Origin: Nitrosomonadales bacterium | GTDB lineage: Bacteria > Pseudomonadota > Gammaproteobacteria > Burkholderiales > Gallionellaceae | Length of the DNA stretch: 64,000 nucleotides | Direction: 5' to 3' | Assembly: GCA_016716325.1 (NCBI GenBank) | Contig: JADJWO010000001.1 | Location: forward strand, 992,001 to 1,056,000 | Part shown: piece after piece, positions 29,512 through 37,673 of the stretch | Layout of the letters: each line of letters opens with the position of its first letter | How positions within the stretch are numbered: the stretch's first letter is position 1 | Notes under the pieces: model-generated | The model's database searches: none | What the model was told of the DNA's origin: nothing | Seen by the model: only the letters and a program-made list of their open reading frames with translations | Made by a program: the position numbers and the translations under genes

Positions 29512-30069
29512 TCACACCAATCTCCCGCCTCTAACCCGAAATCCTTTGGTCGCCAGCGCCCCCAACCCCATGCCGCCGTGCGCGTGACAGATCGCGCAGG
29601 CCAGCGCATCGGCCGCATCCGGGCCGGGTGTGCCGGACAATTTCAATAAACGTTGCACCATCTGCTGCACCTGTTCCTTGTCGGCGTGGCCGTTGCCGAC
29701 CACCGCCTGCTTCACCTGCAGCGCGGTATATTCCGCCACCGGCAGGCCGGCCTGCACCGCCGCGCAGATCGCCGCGCCGCGTGCCTGTCCGAGCAACAGG
29801 GTGGATTGCGGATTGACGTTGACGAACACTTTTTCCACCGCCACCTGCTGCGGCCGATGCTGCGCGATGACCTCGCCCAATGAACTCAGGATGACCTTCA
29901 GCCGTTCCGGCAACTCCCCGTCCGGCGTCCGGATGCTACCGCTGGCAACGTAATGCAATTGCTGGCCTTCCTTGTCGATGACACCAAATCCGGTGATGCG
30001 CAGGCCGGGGTCGATGCCCAATATCCTTGTATGGGAAGTGGGAAGTGGGAAGTGGGAAGTGGGACTCAT
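29512..30069 (-). CDS. ruvC: Holliday junction resolvase RuvC
   Basis: 185 residues. The catalytic first strand RILGIDPGLRITGFG carries the first Asp; VEKVFVN carries the Glu; HADKEQVQQMV and PDAADALACAICHAH carry the terminal acidic residues. The start is unusual: the only ATG (30069) is followed by about 12 residues (SPTSHFPLPTSH) encoded by four tandem copies of a heptanucleotide, and no ATG or GTG lies between the repeat and RILGID. Repeat number therefore fixes the frame. Most RuvC proteins begin directly with MRILGID. Confidence 0.94.
   Translation of the reverse strand: MSPTSHFPLPTSHTRILGIDPGLRITGFGVIDKEGQQLHYVASGSIRTPDGELPERLKVILSSLGEVIAQHRPQQVAVEKVFVNVNPQSTLLLGQARGAAICAAVQAGLPVAEYTALQVKQAVVGNGHADKEQVQQMVQRLLKLSGTPGPDAADALACAICHAHGGMGLGALATKGFRVRGGRLV
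30033..30060. repeat. Four tandem heptanucleotides (GGGAAGT) in the ruvC start region
   Basis: Perfect GGGAAGT repeats at 30033-30039, 30040-30046, 30047-30053 and 30054-30060, followed by a partial unit GGGACT. They code for residues 4-12 of RuvC as read. Gain or loss of one 7-bp unit would frameshift the gene. Confidence 0.9.
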
Positions 30070-30099
30070 GGGCTTGGCATGAGAGCGAACCGCCCCTGA

Positions 30100-30134
30100 A
30101 TCCTGTATCCCGTATCCTGCATCCTCAATCCTCG
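30100..30134. repeat. Five degenerate tandem heptanucleotides (ATCCTGT-like) across the yebC stop codon
   Basis: Units ATCCTGT, ATCCCGT, ATCCTGC, ATCCTCA and ATCCTCG run head to tail. The TGA stop of yebC (30125-30127 on the plus strand) is inside the fourth unit. Together with the GGGAAGT array 40 bp away, it brackets the yebC-ruvC junction. Confidence 0.75.
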
Positions 30135-30850
30135 ATTACGGCAGTTGTATAGACCTCCTGCACGTCATCCAGGTCCTCCAGCGCATCGAGCAGCTTCTGC
30201 ATCTTCACCGCGTCCTCGCCGGTGAATTCGATCTCGTTGGCCGGCTTCATGATGACCTCGCCGAATTCCGCCTTGTAGCCCGCCGCTTCCAGCGCCTGCT
30301 TCACGTTGACGAAATCGTTGGGCGCGGTGATCACCTCGATACTGCCGTCATCGTTGGTGGTGATATCTTCCGCCCCCGCGTCCAGACCGACCTCCATCAG
30401 GCCGTTCTCGTCGGTGCCCGGCGCGAAGACCAGTTGCCCGCAATGCTTGAACATGAACGCCACCGAACCGTCGGTACCCAGGTTGCCGCCGTGCTTGCTG
30501 AAAGCGTGGCGCACTTCCGCGACGGTGCGCGTCTTGTTGTCGGTCATGCAGTCCACCATCACTGCGGCGCCGTTGATGCCGTAGCCCTCGTAGCGCAGTT
30601 CCTCGTAGTTCACGCCCTCCAGCTGGCCGCTGCCGCGCTTGATGGCGTTCTCCACGGTATCCTTGGGCATGTTGTTCTCGCGCGCCTTTTCGATCGCCAG
30701 ACGCAGCCGCGGGTTCGCGCCCGGATCGCCGCCGCCCATGCGCGCCGCCACGGTGATCTCCTTGATCAGCCGCGTGAAGATCTTGCCGCGCTTGGCGTCC
30801 TGCTTGCCCTTGCGATGCTGGATGTTCGCCCATTTGCTGTGACCGGCCAT
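30125..30850 (-). CDS. yebC: YebC/PmpR-family protein
   Basis: 241 residues, the common length. N-terminus MAGHSKWANIQHRKGKQDAK and the internal GSGQLEGVNYEELRYEGYG are family signatures. YebC proteins act as transcription factors in some bacteria and as ribosome-associated factors helping polyproline translation in others. Located upstream of ruvC as in most proteobacteria and divergent from the HerA-like gene (73-bp gap). Confidence 0.95.
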   Translation of the reverse strand: MAGHSKWANIQHRKGKQDAKRGKIFTRLIKEITVAARMGGGDPGANPRLRLAIEKARENNMPKDTVENAIKRGSGQLEGVNYEELRYEGYGINGAAVMVDCMTDNKTRTVAEVRHAFSKHGGNLGTDGSVAFMFKHCGQLVFAPGTDENGLMEVGLDAGAEDITTNDDGSIEVITAPNDFVNVKQALEAAGYKAEFGEVIMKPANEIEFTGEDAVKMQKLLDALEDLDDVQEVYTTAVIED

Positions 30851-30923
30851 GCTATTCCCCCAAAAAAAATGCTGCGCGATGGTATCATTTTCGCCCCGTT
30901 AACCCAACCCGAGCCGGACTGCC

Positions 30924-32429
30924 ATGACCGAACCGCTGCTGATCGCCAAGAACGACGAACATGAACTCTTCCTGTTGCCGCAGATGGCCAACCGACACGG
31001 GTTGATCACCGGCGCGACCGGCACTGGAAAGACCGTCACGCTGCAAACACTGACGGAAGCGTTCAGCCGCATCGGCGTGCCGGTGTTCCTGTCCGACATC
31101 AAGGGCGACCTGTCCGGGCTGAGCAAGGCCGGCGGCGGCAACGCCAAGGTCGCGGCGCGCGTCGAACAGCTCAAGCTGGCCGATTTCGCGCATCGCGCCT
31201 GGCCGGTGACGTTCTGGGACGTGTTCGGCAAGGCCGGGCATCCGCTGCGCGCCACGATCTCGGACATGGGGCCGCTGCTGATCGGGCGCATGCTGAACCT
31301 CAACGAGGTGCAACAGGGCGTGCTGGCGCTGGTGTTCAAGATCGCCGACGACAACGGCCTGCTGCTGCTCGACCTGAAAGACCTGCGCGCGATGGTGCAG
31401 AACGTGGGCGACAACGCCGCCGACTTCACCACCGAATATGGCAACATCTCCACCGCCAGCATCGGCGCGATCCAGCGCGGCCTGCTGCAGATCGAGACGC
31501 AGGGCGGCGACAGCCTGTTCGGCGAGCCGATGTTAAATATCGAAGACCTGATGCAGACCGACAACAACGGCTGCGGCATGATCAACATCCTCGCCGCCGA
31601 CCAGTTGATGACCTCGCCCAAGGTGTATTCGACGATGCTGCTGTGGCTGCTCTCCGAACTGTTCGAGAACCTTCCCGAAGCGGGTGACCTGGTCAAACCC
31701 AGACTGGTGTTCTTCTTCGATGAGGCGCACCTGCTGTTCAACGACGCGCCCGCCGCCTTGGTGGAAAAGATCGAGCAGGTGGTGCGCCTGATCCGCTCCA
31801 AGGGCGTGGGCGTGTATTTCGTCACGCAAAACCCCGCCGACGTGCCGGACAAGGTGCTGGGCCAGCTCGGCAACCGCGTGCAGCACGCGCTGCGTGCCTT
31901 CAGCCCGCGCGACCAGAAGGCTGTCCGGGCCGCCGCCGAAACCATGCGCGACAACCCCGAGCTGGACGAGGAAGCCACCATCACCGAACTCGGCGTCGGC
32001 GAGGCGCTGGTCTCCTGCCTGGACGAGAAAGGCCGCCCCGGCATCGTGCAGCGCGCGCTGATCGTTCCGCCGCAGGGGCAGATCGGCCCGATCAGCGATG
32101 CCGAGCGCAGCGCCCTCATGCGCAGCTCATTGCTCGCCGGACATTACGAAAAGGCCCTGGATCGCGAATCGGCCTACGAGATCATCAAGGCACGCGCCAG
32201 CCAGAAACAGGCCGAAGCCACGGCACAGCAGCAGGCGGCGCAGGCGGCGCAAGCGCCTGCCGGCGGCGGCATGCTGGGCGGACTACTTGGCGGTGGCGGC
32301 ACGGGCGGGCGCAGCCGCGAAGGCGTCGGCGAAGCGCTCGCCAAGAGCGCCGCACGCGCCATCGGCTCGGCCGTCGGTCGCCAGATCATCCGCGGCGTGC
32401 TCGGTTCGTTGCTGGGAGGCCGCAGGTAA
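30924..32429 (+). CDS. HerA/DUF853-family ATPase (YjgR-like)
   Basis: 501 residues. Walker A GATGTGKTVTLQ near residue 30, then LSDIKGDLSG; Walker B LVFFFDEAHLLF near residue 265; sensor-like VYFVTQNPADVPD. The C-terminus has an Ala/Gln-rich helix and a Gly-rich segment (GGGMLGGLLGGGG) followed by a basic tail, as in E. coli YjgR. Cytosolic P-loop ATPase of the HerA-FtsK class; function not established in the family. Confidence 0.85.
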   Translation: MTEPLLIAKNDEHELFLLPQMANRHGLITGATGTGKTVTLQTLTEAFSRIGVPVFLSDIKGDLSGLSKAGGGNAKVAARVEQLKLADFAHRAWPVTFWDVFGKAGHPLRATISDMGPLLIGRMLNLNEVQQGVLALVFKIADDNGLLLLDLKDLRAMVQNVGDNAADFTTEYGNISTASIGAIQRGLLQIETQGGDSLFGEPMLNIEDLMQTDNNGCGMINILAADQLMTSPKVYSTMLLWLLSELFENLPEAGDLVKPRLVFFFDEAHLLFNDAPAALVEKIEQVVRLIRSKGVGVYFVTQNPADVPDKVLGQLGNRVQHALRAFSPRDQKAVRAAAETMRDNPELDEEATITELGVGEALVSCLDEKGRPGIVQRALIVPPQGQIGPISDAERSALMRSSLLAGHYEKALDRESAYEIIKARASQKQAEATAQQQAAQAAQAPAGGGMLGGLLGGGGTGGRSREGVGEALAKSAARAIGSAVGRQIIRGVLGSLLGGRR

Positions 32430-32478
32430 GTTCAGCCCAGATTGTCCATCAGGGATACGCTGAACAAGTATGGTTTTG

Positions 32479-32602
32479 TCGTTCCCGCGAAAGCGGGAAC
32501 CCAGTTAAATCAATAAGCTGGATTCCCCCTTTCGCGGGAATGACGACTTGATCAGCGCATCCTTAGCAAAAACTGCGTCATTCCGGCCTTCGCCGGAATG
32601 AC
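32479..32602. repeat. MITE-like element, copy C plus an extra palindrome
   Basis: TCGTTCCCGCGAAAGCGGGAA (32479 on) and CGCGGGAATGACGA (ending about 32547) are inverted hairpin ends like copies A and B but with only a short interior. About 30 bp further a second palindrome, CGTCATTCCGGC / GCCGGAATGACG, ends at 32602. The 216-bp gap 32430-32645 contains nothing else recognisable. Confidence 0.8.
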
Positions 32603-32645
32603 GGCCTAATGGATTATTTGGGTTCACAGGAAAGGCGGAGATGAA

Positions 32646-33254
32646 ATGAAAACCATTCTGATCGCAAACCCAAAGGGCGGCAGCGGCAAGACCACGCTGT
32701 CGGTCAACATCGCCGGCTATCTGGCCAGCCGCGGACATCGTGTCGCGATGCTCGACCTGGACCGCCAGCAATCTTCCGCGCTGTGGTTGAAAACCCGTAC
32801 CGACGACCTGCCGCGCATCCGCACACTGGATGAAAAGAAGGAGCATGCCCATGACTGGCTGGTGATCGACTCGCCCGCCGGACTGCACGGCAAGAACCTC
32901 GCCCACGCCATCAAGCTGGCGCACAAGGTCGTCGTCCCGGTCGCGCCTTCGCTGTTCGACCTGGATGCCAGCCGCGACTTCCTGAAAGAACTGGCCGAAG
33001 AGAAAGCTGTGCGCAAACACAAGTGCCGCATCGGCGTCGTCGGTATGCGCATGGAGATGCGCACCAAGGCCGCCTGGGCGCTGGAACATTTCCTCTCCAC
33101 GCTGGACCTGCCGATACTGGCGTACCTGCGCGAGACGCAGGTATACGTCAACGCCGCCTTCGAAGGGAAGTCCCTGTTCGACCTGCCGCACCACCTTGCC
33201 GAGCGGGAGCTGGAACAATGGGCCTACCTGCTCGACTGGCTGGAAACAGACTGA
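32646..33254 (+). CDS. Orphan ParA-family ATPase
   Basis: 202 residues. Deviant Walker A ANPKGGSGKTTLSVN with the signature lysine, Walker A' MLDLDRQQSS, and Walker B-like VIDSPAGLHG. No ParB gene adjoins it, so it is an orphan ParA/MinD-like positioning ATPase, which in other bacteria places pili, chemoreceptors or carboxysomes; the cargo here is unknown. SD AGGCGGAG precedes the ATG. The patatin-like lipoprotein gene starts 73 bp downstream on the same strand. Confidence 0.87.
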   Translation: MKTILIANPKGGSGKTTLSVNIAGYLASRGHRVAMLDLDRQQSSALWLKTRTDDLPRIRTLDEKKEHAHDWLVIDSPAGLHGKNLAHAIKLAHKVVVPVAPSLFDLDASRDFLKELAEEKAVRKHKCRIGVVGMRMEMRTKAAWALEHFLSTLDLPILAYLRETQVYVNAAFEGKSLFDLPHHLAERELEQWAYLLDWLETD

Positions 33255-33327
33255 AGCATTGCGCCCGGAGCAATCGATCCGGACGCATTCCGACACATCG
33301 CCACACACCGGACAAACAGATTCAACC

Positions 33328-34290
33328 ATGAAAAATAATATCCTCGCCCTCCTGTTATTGCTCGGCACGGTAGCCTGCACAACCACCAAAGTTGCGCCGC
33401 CGGTAGCGCCTCCAGAGGAAAAGCCGCCGGTAGTGGAACAGCCGGCAGTGGAACGGCCGCCCGCGAAGATCGCTCTGGTACTGGGCGGCGGGGCCGCGCG
33501 CGGCTTTGCGCACATCGGCGTGATCAAGGCACTGGAGGCACAAGGCATCTCGCCCGACATCGTCGTGGGCACCAGCGCCGGCGCTGTCGTCGGCGCACTC
33601 TACGCATCCGGACTCAACGGCTTCCAGATCCAGGAGCTGTCCATGAACATGAAGGAAGAGCAGGTGCTCGACGGCTCCGGCTTTTACCAATGCATATTCG
33701 AAACCATGATCTCGGACAAGCGCGGATGCATCAGGGGGCAGGCACTACAGGTTTTCATCAACAACAACATCCGGGGCCGCACGATGGAAAAACTCGGCAA
33801 GACTTTCGCCGCCGTTGCCGCCAACCTGAAGACCGGTGAACTGATGGCATTCCGTTCGGGCGATACCGGCCTCGCGGTTCGCGCCTCGTCTTCCGTGCCG
33901 GTATTCTTCGAGCCCGTCACCATCAACGGACAGGATTACGTCGATGGCGGGCTGGTCGCGCCGGTACCGTCCAGCGTGGCTCGCACGATGGGAGCGGATT
34001 TCGTCATCGCCGTCGACATCTCCGGCCGCCCCCAGGACAGAAGCACCGCGGGCATCTATGACATCCTGTGGCAGACCTTCTCCATTTTCGGAAAATCCAT
34101 CAATCGCCACGAGCAATCCAATGCGGATATCGTCATCCGCCCCGCCATATCCGGCCTCCCCTCCACCGACGCAAGCGGTCGCAACAAAGCCGTGCTGGAA
34201 GGAGAAAAGGCAGTCGCGAAAATCCTGCCGGAACTGAAAGCCAGACTGGAAAAACTCAATGAAATACGGCGTGTGCCGGGGATGCCTTGA
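33328..34290 (+). CDS. Patatin-like phospholipase, lipoprotein
   Basis: 320 residues. A lipoprotein signal peptide (lipobox GTVAC, Cys17) is followed by a Pro/Val/Glu-rich spacer and a patatin domain (about 45-250). Oxyanion hole GGGAARGFAHIG, nucleophile GTSAG, and the DGG dyad in YVDGGLVAPVP are intact, so serine acyl-hydrolase activity is expected at a membrane face in the periplasm. ATG at 33328 is chosen since it begins the signal peptide; the longer frame runs into parA. RssA-like homologues are cytosolic; the lipoprotein signal sets this one apart. Confidence 0.87.
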   Translation: MKNNILALLLLLGTVACTTTKVAPPVAPPEEKPPVVEQPAVERPPAKIALVLGGGAARGFAHIGVIKALEAQGISPDIVVGTSAGAVVGALYASGLNGFQIQELSMNMKEEQVLDGSGFYQCIFETMISDKRGCIRGQALQVFINNNIRGRTMEKLGKTFAAVAANLKTGELMAFRSGDTGLAVRASSSVPVFFEPVTINGQDYVDGGLVAPVPSSVARTMGADFVIAVDISGRPQDRSTAGIYDILWQTFSIFGKSINRHEQSNADIVIRPAISGLPSTDASGRNKAVLEGEKAVAKILPELKARLEKLNEIRRVPGMP

Positions 34291-34495
34291 AAACGGCCTC
34301 GCCCCCCCCGGGGGGACGCCCGTTCATGAAGTCCGGCGCCGCGACGACAACGACAATGAATTCCCGGTCGCCACGTTCACGGACCGGAAGTCCGCAGAAC
34401 AGCGGATCGCCGAACCGACAGCGGAAGGCCAAAGACAGACCTGCTGGATAAGGGGAAACCGCTCCTCATCAAGACCATCAATATGGTCGTGCTGA
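34259..34495 (+). pseudogene. Small hypothetical protein, possibly a decayed gene
   Basis: A 78-codon frame overlapping the patatin 3' end. Its middle (HEVRRRDDNDNEFPVATF, then TDRKSAEQRIAEPTAEG) reads like a genuine small protein with alternating charged/hydrophobic pattern, while the first 22 and last 15 residues look non-coding, and no good SD is seen. It may be a remnant of a short cytosolic protein. Low confidence; no function suggested. The remaining bases to 34536 show nothing else. Confidence 0.3.
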
Positions 34496-34536
34496 TGATT
34501 GTTCCATTGCTGTAAGTTTCTCGTCACACATTAACG

Positions 34537-34565
34537 AAAAGGCCGACTTGACTGTCGGCCTTTTT
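34537..34565. terminator. Bidirectional Rho-independent terminator
   Basis: AAAA-GGCCGAC (34541-34547), loop TTGACT, GTCGGCC (34554-34560), TTTTT. A 7-bp GC-rich stem flanked by A and T tracts; it can end the parA-patatin transcript and the oppositely oriented HD-GYP-hemerythrin transcript. Confidence 0.92.
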
Positions 34566-34576
34566 CATTTGCGGTG

Positions 34577-36127
34577 CTAGGCGGGGCTGCTGACCAACGT
34601 ACTTAGCTGGGCATCCTCGACGCGAATGTGATGGATCAACCAATCGCGCAGATAGGACAACACATCAAATTGGGCAATCAACGGATTGTCGTGCAGCTCT
34701 GCATAAAATTCCCGAATCTTGGCTTCAAAGGCATGATGCTGCTGCTCTTGTCGATGTATGCCTTCATACTGGAAATGCTGCATCATCTGCTCTTCGATAC
34801 GAAAGTGGACTCTGGCGTAGGAATCGGTACACATGATCAGCCTGGCCACCTCACGCACACCGCGCTTGTTGCTGACCACCTCGAACAAATCGTTGATCAG
34901 GTCGAACAAATAGCGGTGATGTTCGTCGATGGTATCAATCCCCACACTCAGGTCTTCATGCCATTCCACCCAAGCGTTCTCACGAACCGGTATAGGTTGT
35001 AGAACTGAAGGTCGATTGGGATCAATGATCTCGTCGCGATACAGTTCACGTATGCGCAATATCTCCGGGAAGGCTGCTTCGAAAGCCTTTACGATAGCAG
35101 GATCAAAGTGCTTTCCAGCTTGAGCGCTGACCCAACCAGACGCATCCTCGACACTCCAGGATTTCTTGTAAGGCCGAACGGATGTCAGCGCGTCAAACAC
35201 ATCTGCCACCGCACAAATACGAGCCATCAGCGGTATCTCCTCACCCGCCAACCCCCTTGGATAGCCCGATCCATCCCATTGTTCGTGATGCGAGCCCGCG
35301 ATGTCACGAGCGGCCACGATCATGGGATCCTTGCCGGTCAGGATAGACACACCGATCTCAGTATGAGTCTGCATGATCTTGAATTCTTCCGGAGTCAGCT
35401 TGCCGGGCTTGAGCAAGATGGAATCGGGTATGCCGATCTTTCCGACATCATGCATGGGAACGGCGATATGCAGCAATTCTCTCTGCTCCTCGGGCAGACC
35501 GTACGCCTTGGCGATGGCTATTGCGTAATTGGTCATGCGCATGATGTGCCAGCCGGTATCGTCATCCCGAAATTGAGAAGCCACGCCGAGACTGCGGATG
35601 GCATCTTTGCGCATATCCTCCAGCTCGAGATCACGAACCTGCAAAGTCTCGTGCTCCATGCTCCGTTGCACCAAACTGGAAAGCGCCCTGGCTATATCCG
35701 CCAAAAAATCCAGATCGATTTCCGAAGGATGGTACAAAGGTGCCGCAAACAGAAGGGTGTAGCCGAAGCAATGTTGGCTCTTAGCCAGCGGCAACAATAG
35801 CAATCTTCTGACGCCTCCCTCCGCACCCGAATCTTCAATCAGGGAAGATTGGATAGGGCTATCAGACAAGTTTTCACATGCTTTCAATTCCCATTTAAAA
35901 CTCGTCTTCCACGCGGGCTCCATGCCAAACTGGGCAACCTGATATAGATTGCCGCGCGGATTCGATAACACCACGGCAGCACGTTCCTCCAACGGCAGAT
36001 CGGGGTAATCGCGCAGAATCGAGAGCAGCCGCTCCAGCAATACATCCAGGTCATACATATCTTGGCTATTGATCGACAACTCAAATACCAAGTTGCGAAT
36101 TGCCAGCAATTCCTCTTCTTTATTCAT
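34577..36127 (-). CDS. HD-GYP phosphodiesterase with C-terminal hemerythrin domain
   Basis: 516 residues. N-terminal GAF-like region (about 10-165), HD-GYP domain (about 175-350) with MHDVGKIGIPD near 222 and HHEQWDGSGYPRGL near 280, then a bacteriohemerythrin-type domain (about 390-510). The di-iron ligands are visible: DEHHRYLF, HFRIEEQMM, EQQHHAF and HHIRVED. It should hydrolyse c-di-GMP under control of O2, NO or iron status through the di-iron site. All HD-GYP motifs are complete. Its upstream region is split by an IS4-type insertion, 147 bp before the ATG. It is not part of an operon. Confidence 0.93.
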   Translation of the reverse strand: MNKEEELLAIRNLVFELSINSQDMYDLDVLLERLLSILRDYPDLPLEERAAVVLSNPRGNLYQVAQFGMEPAWKTSFKWELKACENLSDSPIQSSLIEDSGAEGGVRRLLLLPLAKSQHCFGYTLLFAAPLYHPSEIDLDFLADIARALSSLVQRSMEHETLQVRDLELEDMRKDAIRSLGVASQFRDDDTGWHIMRMTNYAIAIAKAYGLPEEQRELLHIAVPMHDVGKIGIPDSILLKPGKLTPEEFKIMQTHTEIGVSILTGKDPMIVAARDIAGSHHEQWDGSGYPRGLAGEEIPLMARICAVADVFDALTSVRPYKKSWSVEDASGWVSAQAGKHFDPAIVKAFEAAFPEILRIRELYRDEIIDPNRPSVLQPIPVRENAWVEWHEDLSVGIDTIDEHHRYLFDLINDLFEVVSNKRGVREVARLIMCTDSYARVHFRIEEQMMQHFQYEGIHRQEQQHHAFEAKIREFYAELHDNPLIAQFDVLSYLRDWLIHHIRVEDAQLSTLVSSPA

Positions 36128-36274
36128 AATTCATAACCCATCCAGAATTACACGGGGACAATCACACGGGGACGGAGCCCTAATTTTTCCCTCTCGACTC
36201 GACCAGTTCGTTGAGGAAATCGTTGGGTGGACACATGCCCGAAAGCTACCCCACCCTTGCAACATGGTCAATAT

Positions 36275-37599
36275 CACTAGTGTCCGGTTAAGAATCGAAT
36301 AGATTCAGTTGGTTGTTGAAATCGGTGTTTTCTGGCTGCCCACCGATGCCCTGCAAGGCTTGCTGGATGGGCATTTTCTCGAACAGCGTGACCGATAGAA
36401 TCTGTAGCAAAGTGTAGAGCGAAGCGTCCAGATTGAGGCGCTTTTTGATGATGGCGACGAGGACGTAGACCGAGACGGCGATCCAGATTTGCGCCTTCAC
36501 CGCATTCTCGGACGTGCCATAGAAACGTTGGATACGAAGATGCTGCTTGACCCATTTGAAGAACAACTCCACCTGCCAGCGGCTCTTGTAGAGCGCGCAG
36601 ATCGTTGCCGCCGGCAACGTGAAGTTGTTGGTGAGAAACACCAGCGTCTTGTTGGTTTCCGGGTCTTTGAAGCGGATGCGGCGCAACGGCTCCGGGTAAT
36701 CCTGTCGGGTATAAAACCCGTCGAGCGCAATCGTCTGATCGCAGATGATGCCGAGGCTGCGGTCGGTTTTGGCAGAATACATCCGGTGCGCGTCGAGATT
36801 CGACTTGGCGCGGGTGACGAAGAACGCCCCGGCCAGATGCAGCCGATGCAAACGCACGAAATCGACGTAGCCCCGATCCATGACATAGATAGCACCCGGC
36901 TCCGGGATCAACAAGTCGAGGATGCGGGCGTCGTGCATCTTGCCATCGGAGACGTGGATGAAGCTGGGAATGCTGCCGCGCAAGTCCAGCAGCGTATGCA
37001 TCTTCACCGCTGCCTTGGTCGTTCTGAAATGCGCCCATGGAAATACCGACAGGCACAGATCGATGGTGGTCGAATCCAGTGCGTACACTGTGTTGGTCAA
37101 ATCCAAGCCCAAGTCTTCGCTGGCGTAAAGCGTTCTGGCTTGAGCAATCAAACGGTGAGCGAATTCGGCGTAGATGCGCCAGTCGCGCAGTTCGTTGGCA
37201 TCGGCCAGTGTCGAACGGGATACCGTGCTTCTGATGCCCATGTGGTAGAGCTTGGCAGCCTGTGCCGAGAGGCAGGCCTCGATGTCGCGCAAACTCTCGC
37301 GATAGGTGAGTTGAGCGAAGGCCAGAATACGGAAGTGTTCGGCACAGGACAATGTCCTGACGCGATGATCGCCGCCATGCCGAGCCACGATGCGATGAAA
37401 GGTCTTCCATGGCAGGAAGTCCATGACTTGGGCGAACAAGGGCTTGCCAACGTACATCGCAGTCTCCAGCAGCAGGAAAGCTGCCAGACTGCACCAAGGC
37501 TGGTTCGCCGTTCAAGTCGGAGACACTATAAAAATCTCCGGATGCGGCATCAAATAAGGATTTCAGAGTCATGGAATCGTTTTTAACCGGACACTAGTG
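36275..37599 (-). mobile_element. Complete IS4-family insertion sequence (1325 bp) with 9-bp target duplication
   Basis: Ends are 17-bp perfect inverted repeats, CACTAGTGTCCGGTTAA at 36275-36291 and its complement at 37583-37599. The bases directly outside, GGTCAATAT at 36266-36274 and 37600-37608, are identical, a 9-bp target-site duplication. The only gene is the transposase. Perfect ends and duplication mean a recent, unrearranged insertion. Confidence 0.95.
36288..37457 (-). CDS. IS4-family transposase (DUF4372 + DDE)
   Basis: 389 residues. The N-terminal DUF4372-type domain (GKPLFAQVMDFLPWKTF) is followed by the DDE nuclease: ALDSTTIDL (about 125), VMDRGYVDF (about 191) and YKSRWQVELFFKWVKQHL (about 290), the last being the IS4 YREK-like signature. 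All three acidic residues are present, so the enzyme should be active. A longer frame starting at 37572 exists in another phase and is a shadow. Confidence 0.95.
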   Translation of the reverse strand: MYVGKPLFAQVMDFLPWKTFHRIVARHGGDHRVRTLSCAEHFRILAFAQLTYRESLRDIEACLSAQAAKLYHMGIRSTVSRSTLADANELRDWRIYAEFAHRLIAQARTLYASEDLGLDLTNTVYALDSTTIDLCLSVFPWAHFRTTKAAVKMHTLLDLRGSIPSFIHVSDGKMHDARILDLLIPEPGAIYVMDRGYVDFVRLHRLHLAGAFFVTRAKSNLDAHRMYSAKTDRSLGIICDQTIALDGFYTRQDYPEPLRRIRFKDPETNKTLVFLTNNFTLPAATICALYKSRWQVELFFKWVKQHLRIQRFYGTSENAVKAQIWIAVSVYVLVAIIKKRLNLDASLYTLLQILSVTLFEKMPIQQALQGIGGQPENTDFNNQLNLFDS

Positions 37600-37610
37600 G
37601 GTCAATATGC

Positions 37611-37635
37611 CAAATCACCTAGATAATTCGACCTA
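37611..37635 (-). promoter_or_regulatory. Second copy of the 25-bp TAGGTCG motif, separated from its gene by the IS
   Basis: Minus strand TAGGTCGAATTATCTAG then GTGATTTG, 20 of 25 positions identical to the site upstream of the CHASE2 kinase (16781-16805). Before the IS insertion it would have stood about 150 bp upstream of the HD-GYP-hemerythrin start, in the same orientation. Now 1.3 kb of IS lies between. Confidence 0.5.
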
Positions 37636-37673
37636 GTGCGGCGGCTGGCACAAAGCCGCCCAATAAGCTAAGA

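Noticed and set aside
36186..36240. An 18-codon minus-strand remnant (ending NELVESRGKN) with nearby CACGGGGAC direct repeats
   Set aside because: It may be the tail of a lost transposase gene, but it is too short to assign, and no further part is visible.
36277..37572. A 431-codon frame over the IS
   Set aside because: Other phase of the IS4 transposase; the DDE motifs are in the 36288-37457 frame.
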